A DNA stretch of 64,000 bases from Sulfurimonas sp. GTDB lineage: Bacteria; Campylobacterota; Campylobacteria; Campylobacterales; Sulfurimonadaceae. The DNA lies in assembly GCF_028714655.1 (NCBI RefSeq), contig NZ_JAQTLY010000003.1, positions 1-64,000 of the forward strand. Reading direction: 5' to 3'. Numbering within the stretch: position 1 is the stretch's first letter; the number at the start of each line of letters is the position of its first letter. Below the pieces are notes generated by a model. It ran no database searches. It was not told the origin of the DNA and worked only from the letters and a program-made list of their open reading frames with translations. Position numbers and translations under genes: made by a program. Below, one piece after another: positions 1 to 8,208 of this stretch.

Positions 1-1101
1 GATTAACTTATTAAACCCTTGAGCCATCTCTGAGAGTTCCAGCGGAGCGTTTTCGTCTGCTTTTATGGTTAAATCATGGTTTGTACTGATAGTTAGCAGG
101 GTATTTTTAAAGTTTTCTATGGGTTTAGAGATAGATGTTTTTGTAAGATAGAGTATAAAAAATGCGAAAAGAGTTATACCGATAATCAAGCCGGCAGAGA
201 GCATCATAATATTAAGAGATTGTTTCTCTATCTTTTCATCTATTAATTTATAAATATTTTTATATAACTCAAGCTCTACATTTCTAAGCAGGTCAATCGA
301 AGTCGTAGCATTTGTAAACCAAGCTGACGGATCAACGCCAAATTCACCTGCTTGACCTTTGGCTTGTGCTATATCAATCATTGCAAAAGTTTTATCTATC
401 GCATCCCCTTTAAATGTGCTTTCATAAAACTTTTTTAGCTCTTGGGGAGCCAGAGTAGCGAACTTTCTTGAATTTACTTTATAAGCTCCTATGCTGCCGC
501 CAAAAGTAAAATATGTGTTTCCCGCAAAACCGTCTTTTGTAAAAGCGCCGTTTAGATTTGCTCTAATCTGCCCAAGCTGCTCTTTTGCCGAAGCCAAGTG
601 TGTGTACGCCTGAATGGTGTTTCTTCCATCTTTATCATCCATAAGAGACGGTATGATTGTAGCACTGTCTATAATAGAGACGATAATTTTGGAATAGTAA
701 GCTCCGACATCAGGTGCGCTCATAGAGAGACTGTCTATGGCAGATCTTTTTTGACTGAGTTCGCTTAAGTTGTTTAAAATGGAACTGTCACCTTTTGTTT
801 TTGCATAAACTTCTCTGATTTCGCCGATTGCACTATCTGCTTTTTGTCTTATTTCAGGTAGCATATCTTTGTTTTTTGCACCGTTACTTGCGCTAAATCC
901 GACGCTTAACCCTCTCTCTATTTGCATAAAATGAATCGCTTTTGCCAAAGATTCAACTTCTAAAATACGGTTTTTTGTGATTGTAAGGTTCTCTTTTATG
1001 CCGATGTCATAAAATATTCTGCCTACGGACAGCGCCAAAATAACCATAATAGGAACTATTGCTAGAACAGACAATCTTGCTTTTATGCTTATGTTTTTCA
1101 T
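1..1101 (-). CDS. Methyl-accepting chemotaxis protein with NIT sensor domain (C-terminus cut off by window)
   Basis: Reverse-strand reading starts at an ATG (1101) and stays open to the window edge, giving about 367 N-terminal residues. It begins MKNISIKARLSVLAIVPIM with a membrane segment at about 11-28. A long extracytoplasmic helical region contains MQIERGLSVGFSAS, typical of NIT (nitrate/nitrite-sensing type) domains. A second membrane segment lies at about 296-321, followed by the start of a HAMP-like region (KPIENFKNTL). The signalling domain would lie beyond the window. Known members of this architecture are chemoreceptors feeding CheA/CheW. The ligand cannot be read from the sequence. 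Kinase or cyclase output instead of chemotaxis is possible because the C-terminus is missing. Confidence 0.8.
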   Translation of the reverse strand, partial: MKNISIKARLSVLAIVPIMVILALSVGRIFYDIGIKENLTITKNRILEVESLAKAIHFMQIERGLSVGFSASNGAKNKDMLPEIRQKADSAIGEIREVYAKTKGDSSILNNLSELSQKRSAIDSLSMSAPDVGAYYSKIIVSIIDSATIIPSLMDDKDGRNTIQAYTHLASAKEQLGQIRANLNGAFTKDGFAGNTYFTFGGSIGAYKVNSRKFATLAPQELKKFYESTFKGDAIDKTFAMIDIAQAKGQAGEFGVDPSAWFTNATTSIDLLRNVELELYKNIYKLIDEKIEKQSLNIMMLSAGLIIGITLFAFFILYLTKTSISKPIENFKNTLLTISTNHDLTIKADENAPLELSEMAQGFNKLI

Positions 1102-1231
1102 TAGCTTCTCTTTTTTTTGTTTTTCTAAGCAATTTTAACATAAAAGTTTTTATTTAAAATTAATATTACTTAAAATAATTTAGTTTAGCTAAAGAAATAG
1201 CTTTTATAGACATCTTTTATTTTTTATGCGA

Positions 1232-1237
1232 TACAAT
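1232..1237 (+). promoter_or_regulatory. -10 element of the luxS promoter
   Basis: TACAAT preceded by a T-rich run and a G (TTTTTATGCGATACAAT), the usual form of vegetative promoters in Campylobacterota, where the -35 box is poorly conserved. It lies 25 nt before the luxS ATG, with GAGGT as ribosome site in between. Confidence 0.5.
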
Positions 1238-1262
1238 AACCAAAAAAATAGAGGTAGTTTAT

Positions 1263-1766
1263 ATGCCGTTACTGGATAGTTTTAAAGTAGACCATACGAT
1301 TATGCCTGCACCCGCAGTTCGCCGTGCAAAAGGGATGAAAACGCCAAAAGGCGATGATATAACGGTGTTTGATTTGAGATTTGTTCGACCCAACAAAGAG
1401 ATTTTATCCTCAGAGGGGATTCACACGCTGGAGCATCTTTTTGCAGGATTTATGAGAGATCATCTAAATAGCGATAAAGTGGAGATTATCGATATCTCTC
1501 CGATGGGATGCCGCACGGGTTTTTATATGAGCCTAATCGGCACTCCCGATGAGGTGGTAGTAGCGGATGCTTGGAGAGCTTCAATGGAAGATATACTCAA
1601 AGTCAAAGAGCAAAAAGATATTCCAGAGTTAAATGCTTATCAGTGCGGAACTTATAAGATGCACTCGCTAAAAGACGCAAAAGAGATAGCTTCGGAAGTT
1701 TTAAGCAGAGGTATCGGCGTGATGGATAACGATGCCTTGGCACTTGATGAATCAAAGGTAGGGTGA
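1263..1766 (+). CDS. luxS: S-ribosylhomocysteine lyase LuxS
   Basis: 167 residues, the usual length. The enzyme splits S-ribosylhomocysteine into homocysteine and DPD, the precursor of autoinducer-2, in the activated methyl cycle. Metal ligands are visible as HTLEH (H54, H58, with E57) and C128 in YQCGTY; the catalytic cysteine is C83 in MGCRTGFY. The start is supported by GAGGT eight nt upstream. The stop codon overlaps the next reading frame, so the small downstream gene is probably co-transcribed. Whether AI-2 is used for signalling here or is only a by-product is not visible. Confidence 0.97.
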   Translation: MPLLDSFKVDHTIMPAPAVRRAKGMKTPKGDDITVFDLRFVRPNKEILSSEGIHTLEHLFAGFMRDHLNSDKVEIIDISPMGCRTGFYMSLIGTPDEVVVADAWRASMEDILKVKEQKDIPELNAYQCGTYKMHSLKDAKEIASEVLSRGIGVMDNDALALDESKVG

Positions 1767-1768
1767 GT

Positions 1769-2071
1769 ATGTATATTTTAATTCCGATGGATACCAAAGA
1801 TGCCGATGAGGGAACTATCTCAAAAATAAATGATGTAAAATGTTGGGTTCAGATACTTTTAGAAGAGGGCGAAGTTGTAGAGGTTGTATTTAATGAAGAT
1901 AAAGACGCATTTTCTAATTTTAGCGAAGTGCTTATCGTGATGGACGACACTGAATATGTTTGGCCTTTCATAGAGCTTGGGATGATGGTTCTAGTAGCAC
2001 ATACGCAAAGAAGCATTGACGATATTATGGAAGCGTTTTTATTTCGAGAGCTTAATGAGCTTGCCTATTAA
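1769..2071 (+). CDS. Small acidic hypothetical protein downstream of luxS
   Basis: About 100 residues, starting MYILIPMDTKDADEGTISKIND if the ATG at 1769 is used; a GTG six bases earlier overlaps the luxS stop. The ATG is preferred because GGTAGGG lies just upstream. The protein is acidic, has no signal peptide or membrane segment, and shows alternating strands and helices. The N-terminus (MYILIPMD) faintly recalls dinitrogenase-cofactor-type (NifX/NifB C-terminal) folds, but I cannot support that family. Tight coupling to luxS suggests co-expression. Function unknown. Confidence 0.75.
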   Translation: MYILIPMDTKDADEGTISKINDVKCWVQILLEEGEVVEVVFNEDKDAFSNFSEVLIVMDDTEYVWPFIELGMMVLVAHTQRSIDDIMEAFLFRELNELAY

Positions 2072-2118
2072 TTGAAACCTCTAATTAAATTAAAATAAGA
2101 ATGTTTAAAAAAGGTCTA

Positions 2119-2200
2119 TTTAAAGATAAATAAATTCTCATATATTGCAATATATAAACAATAAGAAAATTTGATATAATGTTTAAATAATATCTTTAAA
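2119..2200. promoter_or_regulatory. Promoter region with nested inverted repeats before the DUF2157 gene
   Basis: A perfect 16-bp palindrome (ATATATTGCAATATAT, 2140-2155) ends 20 bp before a TATAAT -10 (2175-2180), so it covers the likely -35 position. Outside it, TTTAAAGATA (2119-2128) and TATCTTTAAA (2191-2200) form a perfect 10-bp inverted pair. This could be an operator for the membrane-protein pair downstream. AT-rich sequence makes chance palindromes more likely. Confidence 0.4.
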
Positions 2201-2212
2201 CAGGAATAGTTA

Positions 2213-3289
2213 ATGGAGATAAGGTCAGTAATTACTGCTCAACAAAGAACAGATCAGATAAAATCATTTCAGGCTGAACTTCAGATTTTAAAAGATGAAA
2301 ACATAATTTCGCTTTCACCGGAGCAGAATAAAACAATAGCTAAGTACCATCAAGAACTTTTAGCTAACTACTCTTTAAAGTTTGATGTAGATACAAGTAA
2401 AAATGAAAAGCAACTCAGTCTAGGCATGAAGATAGCTTCATTTTTAGCTGCTCTTGGCTTGGCTTTTAGTATATTTTTTCTTTTTTTTCAGTTTTGGGGT
2501 GATTATACGCAGAACACTCAGGTTGTTATACTTATTTTAACACCTTCTCTTTTGCTTGGAGTTACAATCTACTTGAGAAAGCAGCAAAAAGGTGACTACT
2601 ATACAAAAATTTCTGCTTTACTCGCTTTTGTAGCCTTTGTTCTAAATCTCTTTATGCTTGGTCAAATATTTAATATCTCACCCTCTTTGAATGTTTTTTT
2701 TGTTTGGTCTATTTTTGCATTTTTGCTTGCCTATGCTTTAAATACAAGGCTTCTTTTAGGTGTCGGCATAATCTTTTTTTCTTTTTTTCTATCGGCAAAG
2801 GTTGGTGTTTGGGGTGGAGGTTACTGGATAAACTTATCAGAACATCCTGAAAACTTTTTTCCAGTTGCTGCTATTTTGTTTTTACTATCATTTATAAAGC
2901 ATAGTAAACTCACAAGCTTTGACATAGTTTATAGATACTTCTCTATGTTGCTTTTCTTTTTGCCTGTATTGATTCTCTCAAATAATGGACTAAGTAGTTA
3001 TGCTGAGATGGACAGACATTTTATTCAGGGTTTTTACCAAATCGTAGGCTTTAGCGTAAGTGCTTTTGCCATATATATAGGCATCAATAAAGGTTTGTCA
3101 GAGGTTACAAATATGGGAAATATATTTTTTGTCATTTTTCTTTATACAAAGTTTTTTAACTGGTGGTGGGATTTAATGCCAAAATATATTTTCTTTTTAA
3201 TAATAGGTTTAAGTGCCGTTTTTATACTTATGATACTAAAAAGATTTAAAAGCAAACTTCTAAAAAATACTCTTTGGAGATTATCATGA
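2213..3289 (+). CDS. DUF2157-type multi-pass membrane protein
   Basis: 358 residues. A soluble helical N-terminus of about 75 residues (QILKDENIISLSPEQ) is followed by about ten hydrophobic segments, the layout of DUF2157 membrane proteins. The ribosome site AGGAA sits nine nt before the ATG. Its stop overlaps the start of the next gene (ATGA), indicating translational coupling. DUF2157 proteins have no established function; pairing with a single-anchor periplasmic partner is a recurring arrangement. Family assignment is by recognition of architecture. Confidence 0.7.
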   Translation: MEIRSVITAQQRTDQIKSFQAELQILKDENIISLSPEQNKTIAKYHQELLANYSLKFDVDTSKNEKQLSLGMKIASFLAALGLAFSIFFLFFQFWGDYTQNTQVVILILTPSLLLGVTIYLRKQQKGDYYTKISALLAFVAFVLNLFMLGQIFNISPSLNVFFVWSIFAFLLAYALNTRLLLGVGIIFFSFFLSAKVGVWGGGYWINLSEHPENFFPVAAILFLLSFIKHSKLTSFDIVYRYFSMLLFFLPVLILSNNGLSSYAEMDRHFIQGFYQIVGFSVSAFAIYIGINKGLSEVTNMGNIFFVIFLYTKFFNWWWDLMPKYIFFLIIGLSAVFILMILKRFKSKLLKNTLWRLS

Positions 3290-4119
3290 AAATATTTAAA
3301 TCTTCTTGGGGACTTTTTGTATTAGCTTTTATTTTGTTGTTTTTTGCAAATGCTGTAGTGTTAACAGGCGTTTACATAAATAGAACCATGGAAGCAACCT
3401 CTCAAATAGTGCTTACACAAAGAGAACTACAAATGCCATATAAAAATAAAAGAGAGAATAATGGTATGTCTCTTAAGCTTGTATATAGAATCTTAAACAC
3501 AGATATAAGCAAAGGTTCGTACAATAAAATCCCCGCTTGGCTAAATGCAGAAAAGTTAAAAGAGTTGGGTTTTGATACAACAAATAGAGATCAAGGTACT
3601 GCGCATTATAAAAAACCCCCGACAAAAGAAGTTTTTATAGTTCTTGAATATGATGGTGAGGCTTATAAAAAGTCATTAGCTTTAGCAGAAGAAAACTTTG
3701 TAGAAAAAGAAGTTTTGTTTAATGCAAAAAAAGATGATAATAGGACAAAAATGGATTATGAAAATGCTAAAAAGCGTCTAAATCGTGAGCAGATATCTGA
3801 GTCAAGACTTTTTGCTATAGACGCAGGTTTGGAGTATGAAAAATTAAGAGAAGAATACCCTGACAAAAACACATATATTATAGTTAAAGGTCTAGTAAGA
3901 TTAGTTTATCAAAATAAAATAGAAAAAGAGCAATCCGCTAGCATACAACAATTAAATACAGAAAATATTTACCTGCCTTATAAGTTTAAGCATGTTTTAA
4001 AAGATATTACTACAGATGATGACTTAAATAATAGAGTGGGCAGTGCTCCAAAATATGAAGTCGAAATAAAATATGGAATTAGATATGAGCCATGGATTAG
4101 TTCTGTAGAAACTATATGA
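3286..4119 (+). CDS. DUF4824-like membrane-anchored periplasmic protein
   Basis: 277 residues from the ATG at 3286, which overlaps the preceding TGA. A TTG four codons earlier also opens the frame but has no advantage. One N-terminal membrane segment (about 8-29) is followed by a hydrophilic, lysine- and glutamate-rich domain expected in the periplasm. TQRELQMPY and NGMSLKLVYRIL resemble the N-terminal signature of DUF4824 proteins that accompany DUF2157 proteins. Function unknown; a two-protein membrane complex with the upstream gene is inferred. Confidence 0.65.
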   Translation: MKIFKSSWGLFVLAFILLFFANAVVLTGVYINRTMEATSQIVLTQRELQMPYKNKRENNGMSLKLVYRILNTDISKGSYNKIPAWLNAEKLKELGFDTTNRDQGTAHYKKPPTKEVFIVLEYDGEAYKKSLALAEENFVEKEVLFNAKKDDNRTKMDYENAKKRLNREQISESRLFAIDAGLEYEKLREEYPDKNTYIIVKGLVRLVYQNKIEKEQSASIQQLNTENIYLPYKFKHVLKDITTDDDLNNRVGSAPKYEVEIKYGIRYEPWISSVETI

Positions 4120-4208
4120 GACCGTTTACAAGCACCACTGTGAATGAATCTCCACTTTATTTTTATGATATACTTTGTAATATAACGAGCTTGCTTAGGT
4201 ATATGTCG

Positions 4209-4235
4209 GTCATTGCGAACGAAGTGAAGCAATCT
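4209..4235 (-). repeat. 27-nt palindromic repeat, type 3 (GCAATCT family)
   Basis: Reads GTCATTGCG...GCAATCT on the plus strand, with TTGC/GCAA arms and the AGA/TGAC flanks shared by the other repeat types. AAGAAGTCTA follows at 4252-4261, matching an end motif seen beside the element at 23921-24085. The rest of the 190-bp gap between the flanking genes shows nothing else recognisable. Confidence 0.8.
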
Positions 4236-4309
4236 AAAAAGATGCTTATGCAAGAAGTCTATTAAATGTGCAGTAACGACAGAACAAAGTTTAAAAGGTT
4301 TCTTTATAA

Positions 4310-5053
4310 ATGGATAAATTGCATGAGATGGTTTTAAGCAAAGACGGGAGCTATACCGCATACTCGAAAGAGTACGGAGAGCACTATCACTCCACCAAAG
4401 ACGGTGCGCTTTATGAATCGCTTGTCAAACATGTAGAACCTGCGTTTAAAATAAAACAAAATCAGGATGAGATAACGGTTTTAGATATCTGTTTTGGTCT
4501 TGGTTTTAATACTCTAGCAACTGTTTATCACCATAAAAAAAACTCTTTTGCTTCAAAACTAAATATTTTCTCACCCGAACTTGATGCTGCTTTGGTAAAA
4601 TCTTTGGTAAATTTTAGTTACCCAAAAGAGTTTGACGAACTTAGGCATATTATTGTAGAACTCGTAAATAACGGGGTTTATGATGAAGAAAATCTGCATA
4701 TAGAGCTTTTTTTAGGCGATGCCAGAGAGTATATAAAAAAATTTCCAAAAGCAAAGTTTGATATAGTTTATCAAGACGCTTTTTCTCCGTCCGCAAATCC
4801 TGTTTTATGGACAAAAGAGTATTTTGGCGACATTAAAAACATCATAAAAAAAGACGGTATTTTAACTACATACTCTATCGCACTTCCCGTCAGACTTGCT
4901 CTTTATGAGAACGGTTTTAATATTTATATAAACAGCGGAGAGGGTTTTAGAGATGCAACAGTTGCCTCTTTAAGTCCTCTTAATGTGTTTACGGGCGTAG
5001 ATATGGAACATAAGATAAAATGCAATCCGGATGCTCTCTCGCTTAGAGATTGA
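4310..5053 (+). CDS. mnmD: tRNA 5-methylaminomethyl-2-thiouridine methyltransferase (MnmD, MnmC N-domain type)
   Basis: 247 residues matching only the methyltransferase half of bifunctional MnmC (DUF752). The SAM-binding loop is LDICFGLGFNTLA (about 58-70) and the conserved DAFSPSANPVLWT lies at 156-168. It methylates nm5(s2)U to mnm5(s2)U at tRNA position 34. The FAD-dependent oxidase half of MnmC is absent, as in organisms with stand-alone MnmD. mnmG for the same wobble modification lies 3 kb away at 8209. The 3' end overlaps the convergent recQ gene by 11 bp. Confidence 0.85.
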   Translation: MDKLHEMVLSKDGSYTAYSKEYGEHYHSTKDGALYESLVKHVEPAFKIKQNQDEITVLDICFGLGFNTLATVYHHKKNSFASKLNIFSPELDAALVKSLVNFSYPKEFDELRHIIVELVNNGVYDEENLHIELFLGDAREYIKKFPKAKFDIVYQDAFSPSANPVLWTKEYFGDIKNIIKKDGILTTYSIALPVRLALYENGFNIYINSGEGFRDATVASLSPLNVFTGVDMEHKIKCNPDALSLRD

Positions 5054-6818
5054 TAACCTCTAAAAACTGCTCTCCAAATTGTTCAAACTTTTTCTCTCCG
5101 ACACCGTTAACTTCGAGCATACTTATTTTGTCACAAGGTTTGCTAGAAGCTAAATTTTTAAGCACTTTATCCGAAAAAATGATGTACGCAGGAACTTTAA
5201 GCTCACTTGCTATCTGAGTTCTTTTGATTCTGAGTTTCTCGAAAAGTTCTTCATCAAAATCTGCCGCTTCATCTCTTTTGACTTTTTTCTCTTTAACGGC
5301 TATCTCAAGTCTTGAAGATTTTATAAAGAGCTCTTTTTTGCCCCTTAAAATATCTGCCGCTTCTTGGGTGAGTTTTAAAACGCTAAATTCGCCAAGCAGC
5401 AGGATTTTTAATTCCAAAAGTCTTTCTAAAACAACAAACCACTCTTTTTTGCTTAAGTATGTTCCGATGCCGTAAACCGAGAGTTTGTCTGCACCGTTTG
5501 CCAAAAGTTTTTGCTCTTTTGAGCCTCTGAGTATGTCGATAATATAGTTTTTTCCAAAATTTTGTTCTGTTTTATAGATAGCACTAAGTATCATCTGTGC
5601 TTCTTTGGTGATATTCTGCTTTTTTGCATCACCCTGTAAGCAGTTATCGCATCTATCCATGCATTCATCAAGAGTATCGTCAAAATACTCGGCCAGCTGT
5701 TTATGAAAGCAGATCTCGCCTGTTGCATACTTGTAAATCTTGTCTATTTTTTGAGCTAAATGCTCTTTGTATTCGCCATTTTGTATCTCATCTAAAAATC
5801 TTTTGTGCTGGGCAATATCTCCTGCATTAAAGAGCAAAAGAACTTCTGAGTCTTCGCCGTCTCTTCCTGCCCTGCCTATCTCTTGATAGTAGTTCTCAAG
5901 TGATTTTGGCAGCGACATATGAGCTACAAAACGGATGTCGCTTTTATCTATCCCCATCCCAAAAGCGATGGTTGCGACCATGATGTTTACCTTGTCGTTT
6001 ACAAAGATTTTAAAATTCTGCTCTCTTACATGTTGAGGCAGTCCTGCGTGATAAGGGAGTGATTTATATCCGTTTGTGTTAAGATAAATACTTAACTCTT
6101 CAGCTTTTTTTCTGGAACTCACATAGATAATTCCGCTCTCGTTTTTATGGCGGTGTAAAAAGGCTTTGAGTTGCAAATGCCCATTGCTGACTCTTCGCTG
6201 CGCTGAGATGAAGATGTTTTTGCGAAAGATTTTGCCTTTTAAAAGCAGTGGATTTTCAAGTCTTAACTCTCTTAAGATGTCATCGGTTACATGGTCGGTT
6301 GAAGTTGCGGTAAAAGCACAGATTGAAGTGTTTGGAAAATTTGTTCTTAGATTTCCCAAAGCTCTGTAGTCATCCCTAAATTCATGTCCCCATTGAGAGA
6401 TACAGTGAGCTTCATCCACCACAAAAAAGTTTATATTTAACCCTCTTAGCATGGCAATCGTTGCTTGGTTGTTAAGTCTCTCGGGAGAGAGATATAAAAA
6501 TTTCAGTTCGCCATTATAGGCTTTTTGAATTATCTCATCTACTTCATCACGGCTCTGAGCCGAACTTATCATATCGGCACTGATTTGCTGAGCCTTTAGG
6601 GCAGATACCTGATCTTGCATAAGTGCGATAAGCGGGGAGATAACAATGCTAATACCGTCTTTTAAAATAGTCGGAAGTTGATAAACTAACGATTTTCCGC
6701 CGCCGGTCGGAAGAATCATCAGCAAATCACGCCCACCGAGAATCGCATCTACACCTTCTTCTTGAAGCTCTCTAAAACTGTTATGTCCAAAATTGTTTTT
6801 TAGTGCAGCATATTTCAT
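5043..6818 (-). CDS. recQ: ATP-dependent DNA helicase RecQ
   Basis: 591 residues, normal for RecQ. Walker A is PTGGGKS (37-43), the Walker B/DEAH box is 135-138, and IGRAGRDG marks motif VI. The RecQ zinc-binding region is visible as C-x-H...CMDRCDNC around 375-400, followed by a winged helix and a C-terminal HRDC-like domain with the helix-hairpin-helix phrase LEVNGVGEKK. It is a 3'-5' helicase in recombination and repair. Its ATG overlaps the ribE stop by one base (TAATG), so the two are translationally coupled. Confidence 0.95.
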   Translation of the reverse strand: MKYAALKNNFGHNSFRELQEEGVDAILGGRDLLMILPTGGGKSLVYQLPTILKDGISIVISPLIALMQDQVSALKAQQISADMISSAQSRDEVDEIIQKAYNGELKFLYLSPERLNNQATIAMLRGLNINFFVVDEAHCISQWGHEFRDDYRALGNLRTNFPNTSICAFTATSTDHVTDDILRELRLENPLLLKGKIFRKNIFISAQRRVSNGHLQLKAFLHRHKNESGIIYVSSRKKAEELSIYLNTNGYKSLPYHAGLPQHVREQNFKIFVNDKVNIMVATIAFGMGIDKSDIRFVAHMSLPKSLENYYQEIGRAGRDGEDSEVLLLFNAGDIAQHKRFLDEIQNGEYKEHLAQKIDKIYKYATGEICFHKQLAEYFDDTLDECMDRCDNCLQGDAKKQNITKEAQMILSAIYKTEQNFGKNYIIDILRGSKEQKLLANGADKLSVYGIGTYLSKKEWFVVLERLLELKILLLGEFSVLKLTQEAADILRGKKELFIKSSRLEIAVKEKKVKRDEAADFDEELFEKLRIKRTQIASELKVPAYIIFSDKVLKNLASSKPCDKISMLEVNGVGEKKFEQFGEQFLEVINL

Positions 6819-7429
6819 TAATATCTAGCTGATATGGAGTCGACATCATCCCATGTGAGGCTGTTTTTTTTGTGAGAGATGATGTGTGCGACATACCTTG
6901 CAAACATATCCGTTTCTATGTTTACGAGTGAGCCTTTTTTATAGTTTTTAAAAAGCGTCTCTTTCATCGTATGAGGAATGATGGTAAGTCTGAAACTATC
7001 GGGAAATACATCATTTACGGTCAAACTGATACCGTCAACGGTAATCGAGCCTTTCGGTATGATGTAAGGGATGAACTTTTTATCAATTTTTATAAAAACA
7101 TCAAAAGAGTTTCCGCTGTTTTTTATCTCTTTTATTTCGCCGATGCAGTCCACATGTCCTTGCACGATATGCCCCTCAAATCTGTCGCCCATCATCATGG
7201 CAGGCTCTATATGAACTTCATCTTTGTAGTTCTGCATCGCCAAAAGCTTTTGGCTCTCGGGAGATAGTTCAACGCTAAAACCGTCGTCTAAAACTTCGAC
7301 AACGGTCAAACAAGCTCCGTTTATGGCGATAGAGTCACCAAGTTTTGCTTTATGTTTTGCACGAATAGTGAGTTTGCTTCCGACTAAACTTTTAACATGT
7401 GCGATTTCGCGTATCAATCCTGTGAACAA
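6818..7429 (-). CDS. ribE: Riboflavin synthase alpha subunit
   Basis: 203 residues with the usual MFTGLI start and two similar lumazine-binding domains of about 95 residues each; GHIVQGHVD joins the halves. The enzyme dismutates two 6,7-dimethyl-8-ribityllumazine molecules to riboflavin. AGGAGA lies upstream of the ATG. It is followed without a gap by recQ. The gene before it on the same strand (Sel1 protein) ends 9 bp away, so a three-gene operon is likely. Confidence 0.95.
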   Translation of the reverse strand: MFTGLIREIAHVKSLVGSKLTIRAKHKAKLGDSIAINGACLTVVEVLDDGFSVELSPESQKLLAMQNYKDEVHIEPAMMMGDRFEGHIVQGHVDCIGEIKEIKNSGNSFDVFIKIDKKFIPYIIPKGSITVDGISLTVNDVFPDSFRLTIIPHTMKETLFKNYKKGSLVNIETDMFARYVAHIISHKKNSLTWDDVDSISARY

Positions 7430-7438
7430 TCGTTCTCC

Positions 7439-8125
7439 TTAAAATACTATCTTGCCCTCATCTTGAAGACCTTTTATGATCTCTTTTGCTTTGGCATGCC
7501 CGTTGTAGGCAGCTTTTCGGCATAAATCAAGTGCCGTATCATGGTTTTGTTCGCATCCGATACCTTGATCATAAAGCAGTCCCAAATTGTAAAGTCCCTC
7601 AGCCAAACCGCCCTCAGCCGCTTTTTTAAAGCAGATAAAACATCTTGCTTCATTTTTCTCTACGCCGTGACCCTCTTTATATAAAACGCCCAAATTGTTA
7701 AAAGATTGCAGGTGCCCTCGTTTGGCTCCCTCTTCATACCAAAAAGCAGCCTCCGAGTAGTTTTGAAGACATCCCAAACCTCTCTCAAGCATAAGAGCAA
7801 TTTCATACATTGCAGGCGGAACTTCTTTGATTGCCGCTTCCATAAAGAGTTCATGAGCCTTAAACTGGTTATGTTCAACTCCGCCAAGTCCGTTCATGTA
7901 TAAAATTGCCAAGTTATAAAGGGCATAAGGCTGTTTTAACTCCGCCGCTCTCTCATAAAGCTCTAGCGCCTTTGCGTCATCCTTTTGGCAGCCCTGCGCA
8001 TTTTGGTACATGTAGCCCAAGGAGGTCATAGCATCTGCATCACCATCGTTTGCCAATTGCGTATAGAGCTTAAATGCAGTTTCAAAATCTTTGCTGTTAT
8101 ATGCTTCGTGTGCTTTTTTTATCAT
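7439..8125 (-). CDS. Sel1-repeat (TPR-like) protein
   Basis: 228 residues from the ATG at 8125. A start 50 codons further upstream would run into mnmG and would add low-complexity sequence that does not fit the family. The protein is built of about six 36-residue Sel1-like repeats of the form A...LG.LY..G.GV..N...A...Y..AA..G. It has no signal peptide. Sel1 proteins are protein-binding scaffolds; in Campylobacterota, cysteine-rich secreted relatives (Hcp) exist, but this one lacks the paired cysteine pattern. Partner unknown. Confidence 0.85.
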   Translation of the reverse strand: MIKKAHEAYNSKDFETAFKLYTQLANDGDADAMTSLGYMYQNAQGCQKDDAKALELYERAAELKQPYALYNLAILYMNGLGGVEHNQFKAHELFMEAAIKEVPPAMYEIALMLERGLGCLQNYSEAAFWYEEGAKRGHLQSFNNLGVLYKEGHGVEKNEARCFICFKKAAEGGLAEGLYNLGLLYDQGIGCEQNHDTALDLCRKAAYNGHAKAKEIIKGLQDEGKIVF

Positions 8126-8208
8126 CTTATTTAGACCATATTTATAATATATTGTCCAAATGATACTCAAAAATGATAAAATTCGCTTTAAGATAGACGG
8201 AGCAGTGT

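Noticed and set aside
3978..4361. Minus-strand frame spanning the end of the DUF4824-like gene and the type 3 repeat
   Set aside because: Antisense to coding sequence and repeat; composition is not protein-like.
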